Assembly: GCA_018715855.1 (NCBI GenBank)
Contig: DVKW01000104.1
Span: 1 to 6,518 of the forward strand
From: Candidatus Galligastranaerophilus intestinigallinarum
Lineage (GTDB): Bacteria; Cyanobacteriota; Vampirovibrionia; Gastranaerophilales; Gastranaerophilaceae
Reading direction: 5' to 3'
Length of the DNA stretch: 6,518 nucleotides
Below the pieces are notes generated by a model. That model was given only the letters and a program-made list of their open reading frames with translations, searched no databases and was not told the DNA's origin. Made by a program: the position numbers and the translations under genes. Below are positions 1 to 6,518 of the stretch, piece after piece; the stretch's first letter is position 1; every line of letters begins with the position of its first letter.

Positions 1-2918
1 GTAACAAGTGAATATGGACCGGTTGACCTTGCGTGGATTTTATCATCTACAAGGTGAACAAGTTTCAAGATGTATGAAAGGCCGACTGCAACAGGTTCAT
101 CAAACGGTTCGCCCGTTCTGCCGTCGTATAATGTAACTTTACCGTCTTCTCTAACCCAATCGCAGCCTGATTCTTTAATACCTTTAAGAAGTTCGGCTTT
201 TGTTGCGATTTCTGATTGGTTAGCACCGTACATTTCATCAAACGGAGGTGCTTCGTAGTGATTACCCGTTAAGTATGCCGCTAAGCCAAGCAAGCATTCA
301 TAAGTTTGACCAACGTTCATACGGGAAGGAACACCAAGAGGGTTAAGAACGATATCTACAGGTGTACCGTCAGGTAAGAACGGCATATCTTCTTTTGGAA
401 GAATTCTTGAAACAATACCTTTGTTACCGTGACGACCTGAAAGTTTATCGCCGACTGAAATTTTACGTTTTTGAGCAATGTAAACTCTGATAACCGTGTT
501 TGCACCGGGTGGCAATTCATCGCCTTTTTCTCTGTCAAACACTTTAACGTCGACAACTCTACCGCCTTCGCCGTGAGGAACTTTAAGAGAATTATCCTTA
601 ACATCTCTTGCTTTTTCGGCAAAGATTGCTCTTAAAAGTTTTTCTTCGGGCGGATGTTCTGATTCGCCTTTCGGTGTGATTTTACCAACCAAAATGTCAT
701 CGGCATAAACTCTTGCACCGATTCTTACAATGCCTCTTTCATCCAAATGTCTTACAGCATCTTCAGATACATTCGGAACTTCTCTTGTAATTTCTTCAGG
801 CCCTAATTTTGTTTGGCGAGCGTCAATTTCAAGTTTTTCAATGTGAACGGATGTAAATACATCATCATGAACGCATCTTTCGGATAACAAGATAGCATCT
901 TCGTAGTTATAGCCTTCCCAAGGCATATAAGCAACAAGAACGTTTTTACCCAATGAAAGTTCACCCATATTGGTGGAAGCACCGTCTGCTATAACATCGC
1001 CTTTTTTAACTTCCATGCCTTCTCTTACGATTGGCTTTTGGTTAATACAAGTGTCTTGGTTAGATCTTACATATTTTAATAATTGGTGTTGGTGAATTTT
1101 GCCGTCTTTATCTTTAATGTGAATTTCTTCACCTACAACTCTTACAACAACACCGTCGCAATCTGAAACAGACACCATGCCTGAATCTTTTGCGGCTCTT
1201 TTTTCTAAACCTGTACCTACAACAGGCCTTTGTGTGATTAACAAAGGAACTGCCTGACGTTGCATGTTAGAACCCATCAAGGCACGGTTAGCATCGTCGT
1301 GTTCAATAAACGGAATTAAAGAGGTTGCAACAGAGATAATCTGAATTGGTGAAACACCAAAGTAGTCAACCTTTTTAGAATCGCCCATTGTAAATTCCGA
1401 ACGGTATCTTACAGGAATGAACGGGTCTTTAATTCTTCTGTCTTTATCTAATTGAACATCGGCAGGTGCCACACGATAGTTTTCGTCTTCATCTGCTGTT
1501 AAATAGTGTACTTCTTCAGTTACAACACCATCTTTAACAACAAAGAAAGGTGATTCAATGAAGCCGTAATCGTTCACTCTGGCGTGAGTTGCAAGTGAAC
1601 CGATAAGACCTGCGTTCGGGCCTTCAGGAGTTTCAACAGGGCAAATACGGCCGTATTGTGAAGGGTGAATGTCACGAACTGCAAACCCTGCACGTTCTCT
1701 CATCAAACCGCCGGGGCCTAATGCTGATATTCTTCTTTTATGTGTTAATTCTGCAAGCGGGTTTGTTTGGTCCATAAATTGTGATAACTGTGATGAACCA
1801 AAGAATTCTTTAATTGCAGCGTTTAATGGTTTAACGTTTAACAAATTCAGAGGTGTTAGGGTTTCAGAATCTTGAAGTGTCATTCTTTCTTTAACAATTC
1901 TTTCAATTCTTGATAAACCTACTCTGAATTGGTTTTGTAAAAGTTCGCCGACAGATCTTATTCTTCTGTTTCCTAAGTGGTCAATATCATCCAAAACGCC
2001 TTCGTCGTATGTTAAATTGATTAAATATTCAATTGCGGCAACAATATCTTGAATTGTAATTGTTCTTTGAGTTTCAGGAAGGTTAAGACCTAATTTTTTG
2101 TTTAATTTATAACGGCCAACTTTGCCTATGTCATATTTCTTTTCATCAAAGAATCTTGCTTCTAATATTGACCTTCCGCCTGCAGCTGAAGCAGGGTCGC
2201 CCGGTCTTAATTTTTTATAAACTTCAATTAAAGCTTCATCTGTTGATTTTGTTGTGTCTTTTTCTAATGTTTTCTTTAAAAATTCAAAGTGAGTGAAAAC
2301 AGTTTCCATTTCAGGGGGTGTGATACCCAAAGCTTTTAATAAAGTTGTAGCTAAGATTTTTCTGTTTTTGTCAATTTTAACGTAAACCAAATCGTTAGAA
2401 TCTGTTTCAATTTTAAGCCATGCGCCACGGTTTGGAATTAATGTTGCATTATAAAGACGTTTGCCTGTGGGGGAAACTTCTTTTTTATAATAGATACCGG
2501 GGCTTCTTACTATTTGGGATACGATAACACGTTCCGCACCGTTAACGATAAATGTACCTTTATCAGTCATTGTGGGAATATCGCCAATGTAAACTTCCTG
2601 TTCTTTAATTTCGCCTGAATCTCTGTTTACAAGCCTCATCATAACTTTTAATTGTTTTGAATAGGTTGAATCATGGATTCTTGCTTCTTCTATCGTATAT
2701 TTGGGGTTATCGAATGTGTAGTTCGGAAGAAAATGTAATTCTAATCTTCCCGTATAGTCTTTAACGGGCGAAAAAGAAAGTAATTCTTCTTTTAAGCCTT
2801 CTTTTAAAAACCATTCAAAGGATTTTTTCTGTATTTCAATCAAATCCGGAAGTTCACTCAAACGGGTAGGTGGAATGCCCATCGGAGTAACACGGTTAGC
2901 ATATTGTGTTTTTGACAT
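1..2918 (-). CDS. rpoB: DNA-directed RNA polymerase subunit beta (C-terminus beyond window)
   Basis: This is the beta subunit of the core RNA polymerase, which forms much of the catalytic cleft and the rifampicin pocket. The frame is open from ATG at 2918 to the left edge: 972 codons plus two bases, with no frameshift on reading it through. Visible landmarks are the N-terminal lobe (IPPTRLSELPDLI), the fork and rifampicin region (SSQLSQFMDQ to GPGGL, residues 375-405), ICPVETPEGPNAG, MPWEGYNYEDA, the catalytic-centre GDKLSGRHGNKG (K825 and K833 match E. coli K1065 and K1073), and HLVDDKIHARS (H955 matches H1237). The window stops inside GPYSLVT, so roughly 100-130 residues are missing. A full length near 1,080-1,100 residues fits cyanobacterial RpoB; the two large E. 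coli insertions are absent. Start choice rests on AGAGG seven bases upstream and the conserved N-terminus. rpoC is expected beyond the left edge. Confidence 0.98.
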   Translation of the reverse strand, partial: MSKTQYANRVTPMGIPPTRLSELPDLIEIQKKSFEWFLKEGLKEELLSFSPVKDYTGRLELHFLPNYTFDNPKYTIEEARIHDSTYSKQLKVMMRLVNRDSGEIKEQEVYIGDIPTMTDKGTFIVNGAERVIVSQIVRSPGIYYKKEVSPTGKRLYNATLIPNRGAWLKIETDSNDLVYVKIDKNRKILATTLLKALGITPPEMETVFTHFEFLKKTLEKDTTKSTDEALIEVYKKLRPGDPASAAGGRSILEARFFDEKKYDIGKVGRYKLNKKLGLNLPETQRTITIQDIVAAIEYLINLTYDEGVLDDIDHLGNRRIRSVGELLQNQFRVGLSRIERIVKERMTLQDSETLTPLNLLNVKPLNAAIKEFFGSSQLSQFMDQTNPLAELTHKRRISALGPGGLMRERAGFAVRDIHPSQYGRICPVETPEGPNAGLIGSLATHARVNDYGFIESPFFVVKDGVVTEEVHYLTADEDENYRVAPADVQLDKDRRIKDPFIPVRYRSEFTMGDSKKVDYFGVSPIQIISVATSLIPFIEHDDANRALMGSNMQRQAVPLLITQRPVVGTGLEKRAAKDSGMVSVSDCDGVVVRVVGEEIHIKDKDGKIHQHQLLKYVRSNQDTCINQKPIVREGMEVKKGDVIADGASTNMGELSLGKNVLVAYMPWEGYNYEDAILLSERCVHDDVFTSVHIEKLEIDARQTKLGPEEITREVPNVSEDAVRHLDERGIVRIGARVYADDILVGKITPKGESEHPPEEKLLRAIFAEKARDVKDNSLKVPHGEGGRVVDVKVFDREKGDELPPGANTVIRVYIAQKRKISVGDKLSGRHGNKGIVSRILPKEDMPFLPDGTPVDIVLNPLGVPSRMNVGQTYECLLGLAAYLTGNHYEAPPFDEMYGANQSEIATKAELLKGIKESGCDWVREDGKVTLYDGRTGEPFDEPVAVGLSYILKLVHLVDDKIHARSTGPYSLV

Positions 2919-2925
2919 CTAAATA

Positions 2926-2930
2926 CCTCT
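2926..2930 (-). promoter_or_regulatory. Ribosome binding site of rpoB
   Basis: On the minus strand AGAGG lies seven bases before the ATG at 2918. This is a normal Shine-Dalgarno match and spacing, and it fixes the rpoB start. The neighbouring divergent gene has no comparable site. Confidence 0.8.
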
Positions 2931-3049
2931 AATATATGTAATTACAATTGTTAAATTCAGCTGAAAACTTGTTGTCTGCTTAGATTAGCCTTGTTGTCAA
3001 ATTTATAAAAAAGCGAAAATTTTCCATAATCATGACAATTTTAGCTTAT

Positions 3050-3080
3050 ATAATCGTACTCCCTGAAAGTCTATAGTCAA
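3050..3080 (-). promoter_or_regulatory. Possible rpoB promoter (weak)
   Basis: Reading the minus strand, TTGACT (3080-3075) is followed after 19 bases by GATTAT (3055-3050), giving 5/6 and 4/6 matches to sigma-70 type -35 and -10 boxes. The spacer is longer than the preferred 17, and the AT-rich context produces such matches easily. If real, it would start the rpoB message near 3043 and leave a leader of about 125 bases. No better-placed pair was found in this intergenic region. Confidence 0.25.
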
Positions 3081-3187
3081 GTTAAAAACTTTACATAATG
3101 TTACATATAACTACATTTTAATTGTCTGAAAAATCATTCAAACAATATTTTTTAAATTGTCAAATGTGAAAATTTTAAATAAAATTG

Positions 3188-3193
3188 TATAAT
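3188..3193 (+). promoter_or_regulatory. TATAAT -10 box, likely giving a leaderless transcript
   Basis: A perfect TATAAT ends six bases before the ATG at 3200. Initiation about seven bases after the -10 box would fall on or next to the A of that ATG, leaving no 5' leader. This agrees with the absence of any Shine-Dalgarno sequence there. The -35 region is poor: ATGTGA at 3164-3169 with an 18-base spacer matches 3/6, and the better TTGTCA at 3157-3162 is too far at 25 bases. Transcription from the second TATAAT at 3049-3054 is an alternative and would give a leader of about 140 bases. Confidence 0.5.
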
Positions 3194-3199
3194 GTTTTT

Positions 3200-3859
3200 A
3201 TGAAAAAATTTTTAATATTTCTTATTATTTTAATTTTTTGTTTTGAACCCGCCTTTGCAGACTACCTTCCAACCCGCATTAACCAAGGTTTTCATTACGG
3301 AATAGGGCCGATTGCAATAAAAGGGGAAGTTCCGATATATGAAATGAACGATTTAAAAAGCCCTTTGGCCGCTTTTATTAAACTTGAAAAAAACAAAGTG
3401 ACAATAAAAGAAAGAGGGGTTAAAAACCCTGAAATTACAAGCACATTTGTTGCATATTCAAAAGAATATAACCTTGCCCTTTTATCTGTTGAAACAGATG
3501 ATGATGATTGGTTTTATATTTGTTATGACCAAAAAAGAAAGTTATTTGGCTGGGTTAAAAAAAATGAAAACATTGATTTTATGCCATGGGAAGCTTTCAT
3601 GAACCTGTATGGCCGAAAATTCGGGGTTTATATTTTTAATAATACCCCTGATTACTATAAAAAATTATATTCAAAAGAAGATGAAGAAAGCACGGTTGTT
3701 GACACTTTTAATTTTCCGAAACACATTTCGCTTTGGCTTATTAAAGGAAATTGGATTTTGGTTAAATTAACAACCTATGACGGGCTTACAAAAACCGGCT
3801 GGATGAGATGGCGCACCGAAGAGGGCGATTTAATGGCGTTTCCTGATTTTAGAAATTAA
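3200..3859 (+). CDS. Exported protein with two SH3-like segments, function unknown
   Basis: I do not recognise a named family. The 219-residue product begins with a clear Sec signal peptide: MKK, a hydrophobic stretch (FLIFLIILIF), then PAFA before Asp21, a good signal peptidase I site. No lipobox surrounds Cys14, so it is probably a soluble periplasmic or secreted protein. The mature part has two similar segments, about residues 43-125 and 141-216. Each contains a W followed by a short strand, then 14-16 residues on a GW pair (W104 to GW at 117-118; W185 to GW at 200-201) followed by basic residues, the look of bacterial SH3 or SH3b folds that bind peptidoglycan or other partners. That assignment is inference. 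ATG 3200 is chosen over the in-frame TTG at 3185, because the TTG would put the promoter -10 box inside the coding region and add five residues ahead of a normal signal peptide. It is divergent from rpoB and convergent with the GH13 gene, so monocistronic. Confidence 0.85.
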   Translation: MKKFLIFLIILIFCFEPAFADYLPTRINQGFHYGIGPIAIKGEVPIYEMNDLKSPLAAFIKLEKNKVTIKERGVKNPEITSTFVAYSKEYNLALLSVETDDDDWFYICYDQKRKLFGWVKKNENIDFMPWEAFMNLYGRKFGVYIFNNTPDYYKKLYSKEDEESTVVDTFNFPKHISLWLIKGNWILVKLTTYDGLTKTGWMRWRTEEGDLMAFPDFRN

Positions 3860-3884
3860 AAAAGCCCTTATAAAAAGGGCTTTT
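3860..3884. terminator. Bidirectional rho-independent terminator
   Basis: A perfect 10-bp stem (3860-3869 with 3875-3884, core GCCC/GGGC) encloses a 5-base loop, 3870-3874. A/T tracts flank the core on both sides, so the RNA ends in a U-rich run when read in either direction. The hairpin starts right after the stop codon of the plus-strand gene (TAA 3857-3859) and lies five bases past the stop of the minus-strand GH13 gene (TAA 3892-3890). It therefore probably ends both converging transcripts. Confidence 0.9.
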
Positions 3885-3889
3885 AAATT

Positions 3890-6518
3890 TTAACCGACAG
3901 GTTTTATTTGAGAGGTATATAAAGGCTTTTGAAGAACAAAATAAGTTGCGGTTGAATCTAAAGAGGCTTCTTCACCGCTTTCGCTAACCAATTTGCCTTC
4001 TTTGGTTAAAATAAATATACCGTCATCTGCATATTCATTGTATCTGTCGTTATATGTTTTTTTCATAAATCTGCTGCCCGGTTTTGCAACCAAATTGCCG
4101 TCTTCATCTTTCAGGGTAACGCTTGAAACTTTTGGTGCAACCGCTTCAGCTTCATTTAAAAGCGAAACTGCACGGTCGCCATTTTTTGGCATATAAGCGT
4201 TTGTCATCATGGTTATTACCATATCGCCCTTATCGTTATATTTAACCATAGCGCCGGTTTCGGGAGCCGATGGGTGAATATTTGATTTTACCCAGCCGAC
4301 AAGCCCGGGGTGTTTATCTTTAAGAGCGTCTGAAAGTTTTGATTTCAATTCATCTTCGGGCATTTCTTTTAATTCTTTAACAGCGTCTTCTACTGTTGCA
4401 TTTTTATCTTTAAAGCATTCAAGAAATTCGCAAGATGTTTTAATATCGCCAAAATTGTTTTTGCCAACATTTTCAAGAGCTTTTATAAGTTCTTCCTTAG
4501 TTGCAATAGCAATAACATCAACCGGAACAACAACGGGAGTGCCGCCTGAAAGTGGCGCAAACCCGGGTTTTTTATGAAGCATGCCTATTTGTTTCATTCT
4601 TGCATTAAAGGCCGCAACATCATCTTTGCTGTTTTCTTTAATCCAATCATGCCTGATTGCGTTTCTGCAACCCAATAACCAGTTTTTGGATTTTGTTTCA
4701 CAGCCTGTTTGGGCAAATTCTGCACCTGCAAAAAGTGTGGGAATGCCCGTTGTGCCGTTCATAATTTCATAAATGGATGTCATTTTGCTTATGTATGGCG
4801 CAACCATTGCGGCTCTAACCTTGTCATACAAAGCTCTTTTATCTTTGTCTTTAAAATCAAGGCCCATAGCTTCCGCTTGGTCTATAACGTCTGGAATTGT
4901 GTATTCATAAGGCATAGCGCCGAAAGAATCCGCTTTTTTGTAGCTTGGCTTTGAGGTTTCATCCGTGCTTTTGAATTTTTTGCCGTTTGCAAGGTGTGCA
5001 ACTGCTTTTTTCATAATTGCGACAGATTTATTATCATAGCCGAATTCTTTCATATATTTTTCAAAATATTCATCATATTTTTCTGCAACCGCAACGGCTT
5101 TAGAGCTCATATCATCCGAATATTCCCTTTGAAGAACTTTTTCGGCACGTTTTTTGAAAGCTTCGTTTGTTCCTTTGTCAAAATCACTCCAAAACAGTTT
5201 TGCATCAACCGCCATCAAGTGGGCTGTTCTTGGTTTATCGTGGTTATCCAAGAAAACGTGGCTGCCTTCAATAAATTCTGAAGTTATATTGCCTTTGCCT
5301 TGCGGCTTAATGAATTTTTGAGTTTCAGATAAGAATTTATTGATTGAACGGTATGTATCGCCGTTTAATTCGCCGTTTTCAATGTTTTGGCCGAATAATT
5401 TAGGGTATAGGCCAAAATATGTTGAATAGTTGCTGCCTGTTGTAGCGCCCGTTTCTTCATAATAAATGCTTTCTGCTTTATCGGCGTTTCCAAAATGGCC
5501 CCAATCGTAGTTGTTGAAATCATGCAGAGATGTAACTTCGGCAACAACGTATGATGAAGGGTTATATTTTCTAACCTCTTTCATAAACGGTTTCCAAACA
5601 CCTATAACATCATCCCAAGCTTGTTCTGCCGTTATTTGTTTTTCTTTAACTTCATCCCAATCCGCAACGTCTTTTGCTGCGTCAAAACGCCAGTTCAAGC
5701 CTGCGCCCGTTTGGTCGACAACGGCTTCTGCAATTTTATAATCTTCAGGGTCGAGTTTATAATATCTTTCTGTTAAATAATCTTTAAATTCTTCATATTC
5801 TCTTGATTTAGTATCTTGAAGTTTTCTTAAACCTTTCAAAAGTTTTTTGGCAACTGCTTCAGATACTTCTTTTTCGGATGTAATCGGAATACCTAATTTT
5901 TTCAATGTTAAATGTTTGCCGCTGCCTTTTGTTCCCTTTGCTTCATCATAACAAGTATAATCAAGTTTTCCGTCTTTATAGACAGGGTATGTATCTTCAT
6001 CAAACAAAGCTTCGGTTACAAAGAATTGCATCATATCATCTATTGCCATTTCAAGGAAATATTTGCCAAATGGCGTGTAGTGATCAACCGAATCACCGTT
6101 TAGTGCAATAAGATTCTTTCTGTTTTTGCCCAAATCACCTTTAAGGTCGGTTTGTTCCTGCTGAATTGAAAGTAAAGTTTGGTTAATTAAAGCAGGAAGC
6201 GCATCTTTATAAATTTCTTTAACCGTATCCGTCATTTTTGTGTTCGGGTTGTTCATTGCATCTTCAAAAAGTTCTGATTTTGAAGCAGCGGGGTCGCCAT
6301 CTGCAGATGGACGAGGAGTGATATAAGGAGTTGACAAAACACCTAAAAGTTCAGGTGAAAAGTTTAAAGATTCAAGAGGAAAATTCAAAATTTGTTCTCT
6401 TAAAAAGTCTCTTGCATTTCTTTTATCATCTGCAATTTGGTAATTATAGCTTTTTGGAGTAACAATGCTTTGGAATTGCCAAGCATGTTTTTCATCCAAA
6501 ACTTTTTTATAAATTTTT
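3890..6518 (-). CDS. GH13 (alpha-amylase superfamily) protein with large insertions, N-terminus beyond window
   Basis: The frame is open to the right edge. A TTG at 6499 could be read as a start, but it has no Shine-Dalgarno site, in-frame codons (KIYKKV) continue upstream, and the first in-frame ATG is not until 6256, so the true start is outside. Numbering from that TTG gives 869 residues to the stop. Three GH13 signature regions are present in order: LNWRFDAAKD (268-277; Arg271 and nucleophile Asp273), VVAEVTS (318-324; acid/base Glu321), and FLDNHDKPR (416-424; third carboxylate Asp421). GIPTLFAGAEFAQTG (585-599) followed by RNAIRHDW fits the end of the barrel. Region I (usually DxxxNH) is not recognised and may lie upstream. 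These enzymes cleave or transfer alpha-glucosidic bonds; the subfamily and substrate cannot be set here. Long charged insertions interrupt the core. Export cannot be judged without the N-terminus. It appears monocistronic at its 3' end and shares a terminator with the converging gene. Confidence 0.88.
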   Translation of the reverse strand, partial: KIYKKVLDEKHAWQFQSIVTPKSYNYQIADDKRNARDFLREQILNFPLESLNFSPELLGVLSTPYITPRPSADGDPAASKSELFEDAMNNPNTKMTDTVKEIYKDALPALINQTLLSIQQEQTDLKGDLGKNRKNLIALNGDSVDHYTPFGKYFLEMAIDDMMQFFVTEALFDEDTYPVYKDGKLDYTCYDEAKGTKGSGKHLTLKKLGIPITSEKEVSEAVAKKLLKGLRKLQDTKSREYEEFKDYLTERYYKLDPEDYKIAEAVVDQTGAGLNWRFDAAKDVADWDEVKEKQITAEQAWDDVIGVWKPFMKEVRKYNPSSYVVAEVTSLHDFNNYDWGHFGNADKAESIYYEETGATTGSNYSTYFGLYPKLFGQNIENGELNGDTYRSINKFLSETQKFIKPQGKGNITSEFIEGSHVFLDNHDKPRTAHLMAVDAKLFWSDFDKGTNEAFKKRAEKVLQREYSDDMSSKAVAVAEKYDEYFEKYMKEFGYDNKSVAIMKKAVAHLANGKKFKSTDETSKPSYKKADSFGAMPYEYTIPDVIDQAEAMGLDFKDKDKRALYDKVRAAMVAPYISKMTSIYEIMNGTTGIPTLFAGAEFAQTGCETKSKNWLLGCRNAIRHDWIKENSKDDVAAFNARMKQIGMLHKKPGFAPLSGGTPVVVPVDVIAIATKEELIKALENVGKNNFGDIKTSCEFLECFKDKNATVEDAVKELKEMPEDELKSKLSDALKDKHPGLVGWVKSNIHPSAPETGAMVKYNDKGDMVITMMTNAYMPKNGDRAVSLLNEAEAVAPKVSSVTLKDEDGNLVAKPGSRFMKKTYNDRYNEYADDGIFILTKEGKLVSESGEEASLDSTATYFVLQKPLYTSQIKPVG

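Larger units (their letters stand above)
2919..3199. other. Divergent intergenic region between rpoB and the exported-protein gene
   Basis: This 281-base AT-rich stretch must hold the promoters of both flanking genes. It contains a 9-base direct repeat (CTTGTTGTC at 2968-2976 and 2990-2998), two short palindromes (ACAATTGT at 2944-2951, TTCAGCTGAA at 2956-2965), several TTGTCA or TTGACA-like hexamers in both orientations, and two perfect TATAAT hexamers on the plus strand (3049-3054 and 3188-3193). I see no open reading frame, tRNA or recognisable structured RNA. There is no rplL/rplJ gene or ribosomal-protein leader, so rpoB appears to be transcribed separately from that operon, as in Cyanobacteria. 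Confidence 0.6.

Noticed and set aside
70..1875. Short frames at 70-258 (+), 356-622 (-) and 1669-1875 (+)
   Set aside because: All lie within rpoB in other frames and only mirror its conserved coding sequence.
1..2918. Possible frameshift or truncation in rpoB
   Set aside because: Translation from 2918 keeps one frame to the left edge and shows conserved RpoB motifs all along; the gene is only cut by the window.
2995..3000. Perfect TTGACA on the minus strand as the rpoB -35 box
   Set aside because: At 16-18 bases downstream there is no plausible -10 hexamer (AGACAA at 17), so I did not call it a promoter.
3032..3164. Recurring TTGTCA/TGACAA hexamers in both orientations as a regulator's binding sites
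   Set aside because: Copies near 3033, 3157 and 2994 share little beyond the hexamer, have irregular spacing, and resemble ordinary -35 boxes in AT-rich DNA.
3185..3199. TTG at 3185 as the start of the small exported protein
   Set aside because: It overlaps the TATAAT box, has no ribosome binding site and adds five residues before a textbook MKK signal peptide beginning at ATG 3200.
3993..6111. Several plus-strand open frames of 60-95 codons opposite the GH13 gene
   Set aside because: They are antisense to a gene with clear GH13 motifs, have no ribosome binding sites or recognisable domains, and overlap one another in different frames.
6497..6499. TTG at 6499 as the true start of the GH13 gene
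   Set aside because: The frame stays open to the window edge (KIYKKV upstream), no Shine-Dalgarno site is present, and the visible part lacks the early barrel strands and region I.

Overview
The window is AT-rich and comes from a bacterium. It holds two genes that run off its edges and one complete small gene between them. On the minus strand, positions 1-2918 encode most of RpoB, the RNA polymerase beta subunit, with the C-terminus lost past the left edge. RpoB motifs such as QTNPLAEL, HPSQYGRICPVETPEGPNAG, PFDEMYG and LKLVHLVDDKIHARS resemble cyanobacterial RpoB more than proteobacterial or Firmicute RpoB. It also lacks the two large insertions of the E. coli protein. With the low GC and no sign of photosynthesis genes, my best guess is a non-photosynthetic relative of Cyanobacteria (Melainabacteria, for example Gastranaerophilales). 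This is inference from remembered family sequences, not from a search.

Layout: rpoB (minus, 1-2918); a 281-base divergent intergenic region (2919-3199); a complete gene for an exported protein of 219 residues with two SH3-like segments (plus, 3200-3859); a bidirectional hairpin terminator (3860-3884); then a large gene on the minus strand for a GH13 (alpha-amylase superfamily) protein (3890-6518), whose N-terminus lies past the right edge.

The three genes do not look like one functional unit. rpoB begins its own transcript, with no rplJ/rplL just upstream, and probably continues into rpoC beyond the window. The exported protein is transcribed divergently from rpoB, possibly as a leaderless message. 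The GH13 gene converges on it and shares its terminator. I see no mobile element, CRISPR array, tRNA, rRNA or defence system, and no clear new biological system. The least ordinary items are the heavily inserted GH13 protein, the probable leaderless promoter of the small exported protein, and the repeat and palindrome pattern in front of rpoB.
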